DNA of 64,000 nt, from contig CAWIQY010000006.1 of NCBI GenBank assembly GCA_963838375.1, positions 372,001 through 436,000 of the forward strand, given 5' to 3'. The DNA comes from DVED01 sp963838375. Lineage in GTDB: Bacteria; Cyanobacteriota; Cyanobacteriia; Cyanobacteriales; Geitlerinemataceae. Below, piece by piece: positions 1 to 8,800 of the stretch. Each line of letters begins with the position of its first letter. Position 1 is the first letter of the stretch. The notes under the pieces were generated by a model. That model was given only the letters and a program-made list of their open reading frames with translations. It made no database searches and was not told the DNA's origin. The translations under genes and the position numbers were made by a program.

Positions 1-341
1 ATACTTTCAATTAAATGGCGGGTACACGCCAGCAAAATATCCGCATATTCGGTATCCTGCGGTTCGATATCCCCCGAATCTACGGCAAAATAGACGACAA
101 AATAACCTCGTCCCTCCAAATGCTTTTTTAGCCGCACCAGTTCCGTCGATTTCCCCACCCCGCGATGTCCGGTATAAAGCTGGCACGTCGGATATGACGA
201 TCGCTCGATCCGCTTCCCCAACTCTTTAATGACATCCCATCCGCCGCGCACGTCCCGGCAATCGATATACGCTCCTTCCGGGGGTGGCAAAAACGGTTCA
301 AAGGAGCTATAAATTTCCGTTAGAATATCTCGTCGCGCCAT
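1..341 (-). CDS. P-loop ATPase (AAA-like), 3' part outside window
   Basis: This reading frame starts with ATG at 341 on the minus strand and runs off the left edge, so only about 113 N-terminal residues are visible. It reads MARRDILTEIYSSF, then a proline-rich stretch, then a clear Walker A loop, TGHRGVGKSTEL, at about residues 62-73, followed by a strand rich in Val, Tyr and Phe. The GxRGVGKST form is typical of AAA/STAND-like ATPases that load onto partners or act as conflict or regulatory switches. No Walker B or sensor motif is visible because the gene is cut. The true function cannot be told. ATP binding is secure, the family is inferred. Confidence 0.75.
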   Translation of the reverse strand, partial: MARRDILTEIYSSFEPFLPPPEGAYIDCRDVRGGWDVIKELGKRIERSSYPTCQLYTGHRGVGKSTELVRLKKHLEGRGYFVVYFAVDSGDIEPQDTEYADILLACTRHLIES

Positions 342-757
342 AAACTATTGGGTTACTCTCGATAATATTGAAGATTCTAGCTCATTCCTCTCGATCCCTG
401 ATTTTTCTGGACGATCGGCAATTAAATGGAAAACGACTACCGTCGTACAGTCTAAATTTCACGAGTCCAACCTCACCCCTTAACAACAGCTCGATTTGTC
501 AGCGGATCGAGTCTATACGTAAGTCATAACGACTTCCATATAGACTCGAAATCTCGGGAAACATCACCCCCAAAATTGGTGTCGCCAAATCAGATTCTTG
601 TTTTCGACGCCCAAAATTATTGAGAATGGCGTCATTAATTTAACGATTTTCCGTTGTTTCTGTTTTGTGTTACATTATTTCTTTGGCTACTGCTTTTAAA
701 ACATATTGTACGTAAATCAAAAAAACGTTTCCCACCTTATCGAAAACCGCTATACCA
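342..757. other. Intergenic region with a strong hairpin
   Basis: No convincing gene lies in this 416-bp gap. Its notable content is the nested inverted repeat at 508-548, entered separately. The AT-rich stretch near 640-720 is downstream of moaB. Plus-strand frames that enter moaB are shadows of that gene. Confidence 0.5.
508..548. repeat. Nested inverted repeat (hairpin)
   Basis: A perfect 10-bp inverted repeat, CGAGTCTATA (508-517) and TATAGACTCG (539-548), encloses a second short one, AAGTC and GACTT. Folded, this gives one long interrupted stem. It lies 210 bp past the moaB stop and 167 bp before the ATPase start. No T-run follows on either strand, so a classical terminator is not supported. 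An operator or a small repeat element is possible. Confidence 0.6.
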
Positions 758-1300
758 TTAAACAACCGATCGCCCCTCCGACAAGCGCGGCATCAACGCC
801 ACAAAATTACAGGGTCTGTAGCGGCTGTCGAGTTGCCACTGGAGAATCTCATCCCACCCGTCGCGACACGCACCGGTCGAGCCGGGGAGAGCAAACAAAT
901 AGGTTCCGCCAGCCACCCCGGCAGTTGCTCGAGATTGGATGGCGGCGGTGCCAATTTTGGGATAGCTGATGGCGCGAAATAACTCGCCAAATCCGGGAAT
1001 TTCTTTGTCGTACACGGATTGAAAGGCTTCAGGGGTGACATCCCTGGCGGTGATTCCCGTTCCTCCGGTAGAAACGATCGTATCGATATCTGCATCGGCA
1101 ATCCAAATTTGTAATTGGCGAACAATCTCGTTTTGGTTGTCGGGGACGATCGATCGTGCGACCACTCGATGACCCGATCGAATGATTCGATCGATCAGGG
1201 TTTGTCCCGATCGATCGTTTGAGAGGGTACGGGTATCGGAAACGGTCAACACGGCGATGTTGACTGGGATAAAGGGTTGAGTTTCATCAATGTGGGGCAT
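758..1300 (-). CDS. moaB: Molybdenum cofactor biosynthesis protein MoaB/Mog-like
   Basis: The protein of about 180 residues belongs to the MoaB/MogA family, which binds molybdopterin and catalyses its adenylylation before molybdate insertion. The family features are visible: an N-terminal strand ending in VSDTRTLSNDRSG, the glycine-rich substrate loop STGGTGITARDVTPE, and the later PGSTGAC loop. The ATG at 1300 is chosen because homologues start just before the first strand; a TTG at 1348 would add 16 residues with no family match. The gene stands alone, with no other moa gene in the window. The product acts in the cytoplasm, probably serving nitrate reductase and other molybdoenzymes. The family assignment is firm; MoaB versus MogA by name is less certain. 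Confidence 0.9.
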   Translation of the reverse strand: MPHIDETQPFIPVNIAVLTVSDTRTLSNDRSGQTLIDRIIRSGHRVVARSIVPDNQNEIVRQLQIWIADADIDTIVSTGGTGITARDVTPEAFQSVYDKEIPGFGELFRAISYPKIGTAAIQSRATAGVAGGTYLFALPGSTGACRDGWDEILQWQLDSRYRPCNFVALMPRLSEGRSVV

Positions 1301-1447
1301 ATTTAAGCCATGGGAAGAGAGCGTTGGCAATATCCTTAAGATATCCAACTCGTTGCCACTGTCTATTTCAAATGTCTATTTCAAAGGCGATCGGGGCTGA
1401 AGATTGCGATATCATCAAACAAAACAGATTGAGTAGGTAGGTACGCT

Positions 1448-1663
1448 ATGGGTGAAGCCAAACGTCGCAAAGAAGCACTGGGAGACCAGTACGGGAAAGA
1501 CACCTATATTCTGTCTTGGTTGCCTATTACCAAAAAGCAAGCTGAACGGTTTACACAATGGACAACTCGTGGGGCTTGGATTGGCATCGGTACCCTCTTT
1601 GTGATTTGGATTACCGTCATTTTGATCGGTCCGTCACTGGGTTGGTGGACAGTGGTTGACTGA
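1448..1663 (+). CDS. DUF2839 family small membrane protein
   Basis: This 71-residue protein matches the cyanobacterial DUF2839 pattern: an N-terminal MGEAKRRKEALGDQYG motif, a WLPITKKQAERF segment, and one hydrophobic helix (about residues 43-62, GAWIGIGTLFVIWITVILIG) ending in GWW. The family is widespread in cyanobacteria and has no assigned function. A single membrane span with a charged cytoplasmic N-terminus is the likely topology. The full family length is present. A compact, possibly structured inverted repeat begins 11 bp past the stop codon. Confidence 0.88.
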   Translation: MGEAKRRKEALGDQYGKDTYILSWLPITKKQAERFTQWTTRGAWIGIGTLFVIWITVILIGPSLGWWTVVD

Positions 1664-2203
1664 AGCCGCGCCAGAGAACGGAGTATGGGAGAGAGTGCTC
1701 CCGACAAACGCACGGTGATGAAGGTTTGACGACTCCGTTCTCCAGCCAGAAATCTATAGATAACCGACCCGATGCGGGATCGATTGATCGTGCCAACAAA
1801 AGATAGGAATTAGCAATCACTTCGATTCAAAAATATACAAATTTCCAATCAACTCTATTTGTTTCACTTCATGGGAGCTCGATCGTCTCTATCTTCCTAG
1901 AAACAGGAACTTCAGCCTTCGAGATCCAGTCTGGGTCTTAGGCAGCTTCAATTGCGAGTGTCACGAGTGATACTTTGTCCGGTTTTTAAGTTTGTTAGGG
2001 TGAATCAAACAGAGTAGAGTAGACCGGGCTGCATGAGTAGGGTGTGAAGCGCGATTCTCCACAGGAGACGCTCGCACGAGCTTTCGAGATAGGGTGATGT
2101 CTTCAGACCAATAGTTGTGGACAATGAGAGTATTGCTTCCATAATTATTAAATAAAGGTAAGATTATTCTAAAGTCATAGAAAGGTGTGATAGGAGAAGA
2201 GGT
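1664..2203. other. Intergenic region with a predicted three-way-junction structure
   Basis: This 540-bp gap has no supported protein gene; the short frames on both strands show no family features and poor composition. The first 80 bp hold the folded element at 1674-1742. The rest (about 1750-2200) is unremarkable and should include the promoter of the DUF1815 gene. Confidence 0.5.
1674..1742. other. Candidate structured RNA element or terminator
   Basis: An 11-bp perfect inverted repeat, GAGAACGGAGT (1674-1684) and ACTCCGTTCTC (1732-1742), encloses two further hairpins: GGGAG/CTCCC (1687-1691 and 1698-1702) and CAAAC/GTTTG (1705-1709 and 1724-1728). Together they form a three-way junction. 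It begins 11 bp after the DUF2839 stop. No T-run follows, so it is either a 3'-UTR structure or a small repeat element. The structure is seen in the sequence; a function is not. Confidence 0.55.
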
Positions 2204-2548
2204 ATGTTTGTAAGACTTGCGGATCAACATCGTCTATTCGTCCAAGATTTGGTGACGAACCTGCAAGCTTTAGCGATCGTGCTAGAGCAAAGAGGGTATC
2301 TAGCATCCTGCTATACCTGTGGCGGGCAGAGGAACAGTGCTTCATTTATGGTGAGCTTAGGAGACGATCATCTGATCCGGTTTTTGGTGTCGGATTACGG
2401 CATCACCTGGACGGAAATGCGCGACGATCGCGAATTGATGAAACTCGAAGGTGCCGAAGCGATCGCCCAACTCCAGGAGCTCGCCAATCTCGTCAAATAT
2501 CAGATCGATCCATCTACCCAGCGAGCAATGGCTAGCCAATCGAGGTAA
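2204..2548 (+). CDS. DUF1815 domain-containing protein
   Basis: The 114-residue protein matches the cyanobacterial DUF1815 family along its whole length. Typical blocks are FVRLADQHRLFVQDLVTNLQ, ERGYLASCYTCG, NSASFMVSLGDDHLIRFLVSD and TEMRDDRELMKLEGAEAI. The CYTCG pair of cysteines could bind metal or form a disulfide, but no function is known for the family. No signal peptide or membrane segment is present, so it should be cytoplasmic. It lies 21 bp before the alpha/beta hydrolase gene on the same strand and may be co-transcribed with it. Confidence 0.88.
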   Translation: MFVRLADQHRLFVQDLVTNLQALAIVLEQRGYLASCYTCGGQRNSASFMVSLGDDHLIRFLVSDYGITWTEMRDDRELMKLEGAEAIAQLQELANLVKYQIDPSTQRAMASQSR

Positions 2549-2569
2549 GATAGAGGTGAATGAGATTCA

Positions 2570-3481
2570 ATGTCTTTCACCACTGGCATTACCAACGTGT
2601 ATTCGATCGCTCTATCTGAAAGCTCGTGGCAACATAGCTTCGTCGAAACGAACCGCATCCGACTCCACTGCGTTTCCCAGGGAGAAGGAGAATTAGTGCT
2701 ATTGTTGCACGGGTTTCCCGAATTTTGGTATTCTTGGCGCTATCAAATTCCGGCTCTCGCTCGCCATTTCAAGGTCGTCGTTCCCGACCTGCGCGGCTAT
2801 AACGACTCCGACAAGCCCGATAGCGGTTACGATTTAGACACCTTAAGCGCCGATATCCGAGGCTTGATCGAAGCCCTCGGTTATAAAAGCGCTCATATTG
2901 TCGGTCACGATTGGGGCGGTGCGATCGCGTGGCATCTGGCTCAAAAATTTCCCCTCGCCCTCGATCGACTGGCAGTTCTCAACGCACCCCATCCACAGCA
3001 GTTCGTGCAAGAACTGACCGGAAACATGGCTCGACTTCGCCGCAGCGGGTACGTCCTCGCCTCACAAATTCCGGGAATTCCGGATTGGCTAATGCGCCAA
3101 AACCTCAAAGATTTTGTCAAAAATCTATTCCGGGAACAAGCCGTTCGCAAAGGCGCATTCAGTCAGGAAGACACCCATGTCTACCAAGCCGCTCTCGAAA
3201 AACCCGGAGTTCTCGCCGCCATCTCCAACTATTCTCGCCAATTTCTATCGCCACCCAATTGGCTGCTCAATTGGGGGAAAACACCCGACCCCATTACGAT
3301 TCCGACGTTAGTTCTGTGGGGGCAAGAAGATTCCCTCCTCAGTCAAAAATTTACGGAAGGTTTAGAAAAACTGATTTGTGCTCCCTTTAAACTCCGATCG
3401 ATCCCTCAGTGCGGTCATTGGATACAGCAGGAAGTCCCGCAAACCGTTAACCGGGAATTGTTGAACTTCTTACGGGATTAG
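2570..3481 (+). CDS. Alpha/beta hydrolase, epoxide hydrolase-like
   Basis: A 303-residue alpha/beta-hydrolase. The oxyanion region HGFPEFWYSW is at about residues 47-56, the PDLRGYNDSDKP motif at 72-83, and the nucleophile elbow GHDWGG at 112-117. The nucleophile is therefore Asp114, as in epoxide hydrolases and haloalkane dehalogenases rather than serine esterases. The charge relay is supplied by the Asp in LWGQEDSLL and the His in CGHW. The cap carries NYSRQF, close to the NYYR tyrosine motif of epoxide hydrolases. No signal peptide is seen, so it is cytoplasmic. The substrate is not predictable. A strong terminator follows at 3515-3541. Confidence 0.88.
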   Translation: MSFTTGITNVYSIALSESSWQHSFVETNRIRLHCVSQGEGELVLLLHGFPEFWYSWRYQIPALARHFKVVVPDLRGYNDSDKPDSGYDLDTLSADIRGLIEALGYKSAHIVGHDWGGAIAWHLAQKFPLALDRLAVLNAPHPQQFVQELTGNMARLRRSGYVLASQIPGIPDWLMRQNLKDFVKNLFREQAVRKGAFSQEDTHVYQAALEKPGVLAAISNYSRQFLSPPNWLLNWGKTPDPITIPTLVLWGQEDSLLSQKFTEGLEKLICAPFKLRSIPQCGHWIQQEVPQTVNRELLNFLRD

Positions 3482-3514
3482 GGATTGGCGCATTGGCTGC
3501 CCTGAAATTCCCTA

Positions 3515-3541
3515 AAGCCTCCCAAAACCATTGGGAGGCTT
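3515..3541. terminator. Bidirectional terminator hairpin
   Basis: A perfect 10-bp stem, AAGCCTCCCA and TGGGAGGCTT, with a 7-nt loop sits between two convergent genes (alpha/beta hydrolase and the PstS-like gene). A short T-containing tail follows on the plus strand. Position and symmetry suit termination from both sides. Confidence 0.75.
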
Positions 3542-3579
3542 CTGTGTCTGAACTCAAAAAGGCGATCGAAATTTAGCCT

Positions 3580-5517
3580 CTAAGCCGAGGGTTCTGTTTT
3601 GTTTTCCGATTCAACCGATTCCGACTCAGTAGAAGTCGTTTCTCCATCAGGGTTGACCGGCATACCGCTAGCACTCTCAACCCAGAAAGAAGCCGCCTGA
3701 GTAGCCTCGTGGGGTTCCTCCGTTAGGGTTTCGTCAGGGGGCTGACGTTTAGGCGCCAGAGCCGACCAAGCCGCAGCGCCCGCACCCGCAGCCAGAGCGG
3801 CTCCGCCCGCCAATGCTGCCCCCCCGGATTCGGTGGCATCTTCGACGAGGTTAGAGGTGGTTTCTTTGGCATCTTGGAGCCTTTCTGAGGCTTGTTGCCA
3901 CAGACCCCCGGCGGTTGGGGTGGGGGTTTCGGTGGAGGTGTTTGGGGAGAAGAATGCAGATTGGGGGGTTGTGGTTTCTGGGATATTTCGATCGACATAG
4001 CCACCCCGCCAGTCAGCGGATTCCTTTTCCAGGGATGCGGGAAGACTGGGAGACGGTTCCCAATCGGTACTGGTATCGCTATCGTCAATGTTGGTGGTTA
4101 CGGGAGTAGGCACATTGACATCCTCATCGGATTCTCCAGCTCCAGCTAGCGCAGCACCTCCCGCCAAAACTAGAGCTGCATCGCCCAGGTTAATGCCAGG
4201 CTCGGTTGGGGCTTCTACGGGTGTTGCCACTTCCTCGGCGGGAATGGTGACATCATCATTGAGATTGGGGGTTCCAGAATCGATCGATTCGCCTGGATGG
4301 GTGTCCGGGGGGTCTACCGCAACAGTTCCCCCAGGCGGAACGACATCGGAGCCGATTGGGGGTCCCGCATCGGGGAGAGGGACGCCACCGCCTGCGGATG
4401 GAGATCGATCTCCTTTGCCGACGAGCCATCCCAGTCCGCCCAGTAAGGCAAATAAGGGTAATAACCACAACAACCACGGCGATACCTTGTTCTCTTCCTC
4501 AGAGGCGTCTCCTTGACCCTGGGTTGTGCTTGCAGCCGTTCCCGAGGTGCTGCTATCGGGTGTAGCAACGGAAGGGGTTTGTGCGGTATTTTCCTCGGGT
4601 GTTGTCTCGGGTTGGGTTTCAACCGCAGCGGTATCAATCGCCCCTGGAGGTGTAATTTTGGCAGTTTCGATCGCGTTTTGGTTGTCGGGGGCGGTGGCAA
4701 ATCCTAGGAACGCTTGGGTTGCCTCACTGGGTGTCTCTTTGTAAACATAGGTGAGGGGTTGGGAGAAGGGATATCTGGGATCGTCGGGAAGGGTGTTGTG
4801 CATGGGAATAATCCGCACATCGTCACGATCGATCGTTTGGCTGACCAGGGCGTAACCGATGCCATCTTGCCCGAGTTCTTGGACGACGGCATCCGTGCGA
4901 TCTTCGTCAACTTGCTCGGCATTGTCTCCGGTGGTAAAACTCCCGGTTTGGAACGCGGGGTAGTTGGGAAATGCCCGCCGGGTATCACTGGTTTCGGGTC
5001 GATCGATCAGGCGAATGGCGCCCGGAGATCCCTCAACTTCCGACCAATCGGTAATTTCGCCTCGGAAAATCTGGGCAAATTGTCGAATGGTTAAGTTTCC
5101 GGTGAAGGGATTGTCTTTGCCGACGATGATGGCGATTTTTTGTCGGGTGACGGGAACTTCGACTAATCCTTGCGCTTGTTCATCCGCTGTCAAATCGCGC
5201 CCGACGGCTGTTAGATCTACCTTTCCATCCAAGAGTGCTTGTAACCCTGCATCTGTACCGCCTTCAACGATCTCGATTTGGGCTTCGGGGAACTTTTCCT
5301 CAAACCGTTGCCGCAGGATACGATCGATGGCTGCCATGCTATCCGACCCGCTCAGTCGTACTGTGGTTCCTTTGGGAACGCTCTCGGGTACGGGGAAGGA
5401 TTCTGAGGCTGCCGGAGTTTGGGCGATTGCGGATTCGATCCCGGACGGGGAAACTGACGCTAGGGCAAGTAGGAGCGCTAGTGTCACTTTAGCCGTCTTG
5501 TTTTTCTGCTTTCTCAT
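3580..5517 (-). CDS. PstS-like substrate-binding protein with membrane anchor and long C-terminal tail
   Basis: A 645-residue protein with a signal peptide (about residues 1-32, ending in SAIAQT). A PBP-like domain related to phosphate-binding PstS covers about 45-290; it includes LSGSDSMAAIDRILRQRF, GKVDLTAVGRDL and FRGEITDWSEV. A Thr/Ser-rich linker and one membrane helix (WLLWLLPLFALLGGLGWLV, about 348-366) follow. The remaining 280 residues are low-complexity, rich in Pro, Thr and Ala, with two Ala/Gly-rich hydrophobic patches. Related cyanobacterial proteins often carry a DUF4912 domain after the helix; I cannot see one here. It probably sits in the plasma membrane with the binding domain outside. 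No pst transporter genes are adjacent, so a role in phosphate sensing or uptake is only inferred. Confidence 0.75.
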   Translation of the reverse strand: MRKQKNKTAKVTLALLLALASVSPSGIESAIAQTPAASESFPVPESVPKGTTVRLSGSDSMAAIDRILRQRFEEKFPEAQIEIVEGGTDAGLQALLDGKVDLTAVGRDLTADEQAQGLVEVPVTRQKIAIIVGKDNPFTGNLTIRQFAQIFRGEITDWSEVEGSPGAIRLIDRPETSDTRRAFPNYPAFQTGSFTTGDNAEQVDEDRTDAVVQELGQDGIGYALVSQTIDRDDVRIIPMHNTLPDDPRYPFSQPLTYVYKETPSEATQAFLGFATAPDNQNAIETAKITPPGAIDTAAVETQPETTPEENTAQTPSVATPDSSTSGTAASTTQGQGDASEEENKVSPWLLWLLPLFALLGGLGWLVGKGDRSPSAGGGVPLPDAGPPIGSDVVPPGGTVAVDPPDTHPGESIDSGTPNLNDDVTIPAEEVATPVEAPTEPGINLGDAALVLAGGAALAGAGESDEDVNVPTPVTTNIDDSDTSTDWEPSPSLPASLEKESADWRGGYVDRNIPETTTPQSAFFSPNTSTETPTPTAGGLWQQASERLQDAKETTSNLVEDATESGGAALAGGAALAAGAGAAAWSALAPKRQPPDETLTEEPHEATQAASFWVESASGMPVNPDGETTSTESESVESENKTEPSA

Positions 5518-5873
5518 AAGGATTAAAAACTGAAGATGTAAATTTGTTTTAAGCTAAAGACAAACCAATTGCCGCAATTATATATCCCGATCGATCGGAG
5601 TCATTGTAGTACATCCGGATTTTCGACCCCCAGTCAGCGGGATAAAGAAGGTCAAGCCCCCTGGGCTAAGCGGATTGGATGGTGATGGTGTGGGCTGTCG
5701 TTTTGGCGATCGCTCGCTAACATTTAACTGAGATTTCAATGGGGGGATCGTAGGAGGAACTTTATAAAAGTCGATCGCTTCAATAGTGACTAGGCAGAGC
5801 GACCCACGCCGTGCTACGCTCAAATACCGAGAACGTTGCAATGTTTCGGCTCGCGATAACAACAGCAATCCCC
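5518..5873. other. Divergent promoter region
   Basis: This gap separates the PstS-like gene (minus) from the giant glycosyltransferase gene (plus). It contains several CGATCG motifs and one GCGATCGC (HIP1) site near 5705 but no supported gene. Promoters for both flanking genes should lie here; I cannot place them firmly. Confidence 0.4.
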
Positions 5874-8800
5874 ATGACCCAATGGCAGTTAAAAACCCCT
5901 GTTGCGCTACTGATTTTCAATCGACCCGATACGACTGAAAAGGTTTTTGAGACGATTCGCCAAGCGAAACCACCGAAGTTGTTGGTGGTTGCTGACGGTC
6001 CGAGATCCGATCGACCTGGAGAAGCCGAAAAGTGTGGGAAGCTCGGGCGATCGTCGATAAAATTGACTGGGAGTGTCAGGTTTTTCAGAATTACTCTGAT
6101 ACCAATTTAGGTTGTCGCTATCGGGTTGCCAGTGGTTTGAATTGGGTGTTTGAAACGGTGGAAGAAGCGATTATATTGGAAGATGATTGCTTGCCACATC
6201 CGAGCTTTTTTCGGTTTTGCGAGGAATTGCTAGATCGATATCGCCACGACGATCGGATTATGGCAATTTCTGGAGATAATTTTCAATTCGGACGTCAATC
6301 TAGTGCCTCGAGTTACTATTTTTCCCGATATATGCACATTTGGGGATGGGCGACTTGGCGACGAGCTTGGAATTTTTACGATCTCGAGATGAAACAATGG
6401 TCTCAAGTTCGAGATACTCATTGGCTAAAAAATAAACTTCAAAGCCAGGGAGCAGCTCAATTTTGGTCGTCTCTTTTTCAAGGCGCTTTCTCAGGATTTA
6501 ATACGTGGGATTATGCATGGGTTTTTGCCTGTTGGCTTCAGGATGGGTTAATTATTTTGCCCACTGTGAATTCGGTCTCAAATATTGGTTTTGGCTCTGA
6601 AGCTACTCATACTAAGAATATTACTCAATTCAGCGAAATGAAGGCGGAAAAAATTGGTTTTCCTCTTCTTCATCCTGACGCAATTTCCCAAAATATTGAC
6701 GCAGATAGTTTCACGGAAAAAACGATGTACAGTGGACATTGCCCAGTACTGGATGACAGCGATAAAAATCGAATTCAGTCTGACGAAGCCGAAAAAGATT
6801 CGAGCGTAACTTGCAAAATCTGTGATGGGATTTCTAGACATTTCGGGAAAGCTAAAGTCCTCCAGAAGTATGATGTTAATTACTTCCAATGTTCTAATTG
6901 TGGTTTTGTTCAAACCGAAGATCCGTATTGGCTAGAAGAAGCATATTCTAGTGCGATTGCCAGTAGCGATGTAGGGTTGGTGGCACGCAACCTGATGTTC
7001 TCCAAAATCACGAATAAGTTAATTTTAAATAGTTTCGATCGTCAAGGAAAGTTTTTGGATTATGGCGGGGGTTACGGCTTATTTGTTCGCCTGATGCGAG
7101 ATAGTGGATTCGATTTTTGTTGGGAAGATCGATACGCTTCAAATTTGTTAGCTCAAGGATTTGCATTAGATAAATCGGGCAGTAGCAGGTTTGAATTAGT
7201 AACGGCTTTTGAACTTTTCGAGCATTGGACAGATCCGATTCAGGAACTCGAAAAATTAATGAGTTTCTCAAAAAATATTTTATTCAGCACGGAACTCCTG
7301 CCAAGCCACAACCCCAAACCAGGTGAATGGTGGTACTATGCCCCTCACGAAGGTCAACATATTGCCTTATACACCCGAAAAGCGCTGTCAATTCTAGCTA
7401 ACCGATTTAACTTAAATTTATATTCTAATGGTCAAACGCTCCATTTATTGACTGAAAAAACGATCGCGCCTCAAGTTTTTCAACAGTTAACTCGATACGA
7501 ACAGCCTTCATCGACAATGCCTTCGCTGATTCCGCAAGATTATCAAGCTGCAATCGAGAGAATTAAGCATCAAAAAAATACGAGCGAGATGGAGCCCAAA
7601 AAAAATAAAATGAAGCCAAATAATACAGGTAAAATTCTAGTTGATGCGGTATTTTTTCAACTCTATCAAACCGGAATTGCTCGGCTGTGGCGTTCTCTGC
7701 TGGAAGAATGGGCAGCCCTAAAATTTGCCAAACAAATTCTCGTCCTCGATCGAGACGGAACAGCCCCGAAAATCCCAGGAATTAAGTATCTTTGCATCCC
7801 GCGATATGACTATCACAAGGTAGAATTCGATCGACAAATGCTTCAAGACATTTGCGATGAGGAAGGGGCTGATGTATTTATTTCTTCTTATTATACAACG
7901 CCTTTAAGCACTCCCTCAGTATTCATGGCATATGACATGATTCCTGAGATTGCTGGATATAATCCAGAAAATCCGATGTGGCGAGAAAAAAAATATGGTC
8001 TTCAACACGCTTCATCTTACATTACCATTTCAGAAAATACAGCACGAGATTTAGTCCGCTTTTTTCCACAGATTCCTTCTGATTCGATTACGGTAGCTTA
8101 TTGTGGAGTTAGCCCAATTTTTTATCCGGCAAGTTCCCTTCAAGTCCAAACTTTTAAAAATAAGTATAATATTTCTAAGCCTTACTTTCTCCTTGTCGGC
8201 ATGAGGGTCGGTTATAAAAATGCAATTCTATTTTTCAAAGCGATTAATGAATTACGGAATAAACATGAGTTTGAAATTGTGTGTACTGGAGGAGGACTTC
8301 AACTAGAACCTGAATTTCAACCTTATGTTTCTGGCATAAAAACTCACTTAGTACAATTGAATGATGAAGAATTGAGTACTGTGTATTCTGGTGCGATCGC
8401 TCTAGCCTTCCCTTCTCAATATGAAGGTTTTGGATTGCCGGTATTGGAGGCTATGGCTTGTGGATGTCCGGTGATTACTTGCCGCAAATCATCACTTCCA
8501 GAAGTGGGAGGAAATGCCGTAATTTATGTGGATGAGCAAGATGTTGCGGGCATGAGAAAGGCTTTGTGTGATGTACAAAATACTGAAGTTCGTACTGCCT
8601 TAATTTCTGCGGGTTTCGATCGAGCAAAACAGTTTTCTTGGTCAAAGATGGCAGATCGAGTCAGTTCGGCGCTCATCAAAGCAGCTCATTCCCCTCAATT
8701 GATTGCCAACTCTTCTTTGCGACTTTTGAGTCGCCTCTTAACTCAAATTCAGCTCTATCAAAGTAATCCGGTCGATCGCACAACAATCAACACTCTACAT

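Noticed and set aside
342..757. tRNA or other structured RNA genes elsewhere in intergenic gaps
   Set aside because: No cloverleaf with a T-loop GGTTCRA motif was found outside the tmRNA.
706..969. 87-residue frame on the plus strand overlapping moaB
   Set aside because: Composition is random and it lies antisense to the conserved moaB.
1961..2230. 89-residue frame on the minus strand in the gap before the DUF1815 gene
   Set aside because: Overlaps the start of a conserved gene, has no family pattern and no ribosome binding site.
4714..5533. Open frames on the plus strand opposite the PstS-like gene
   Set aside because: No start or family signal, and the minus-strand gene has a signal peptide, domain and membrane helix in one continuous frame.
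6028..6042. Programmed -1 ribosomal frameshift in the giant glycosyltransferase
   Set aside because: No slippery heptamer of the X XXY YYZ type and no strong downstream structure are seen. A lost base explains the reading better.
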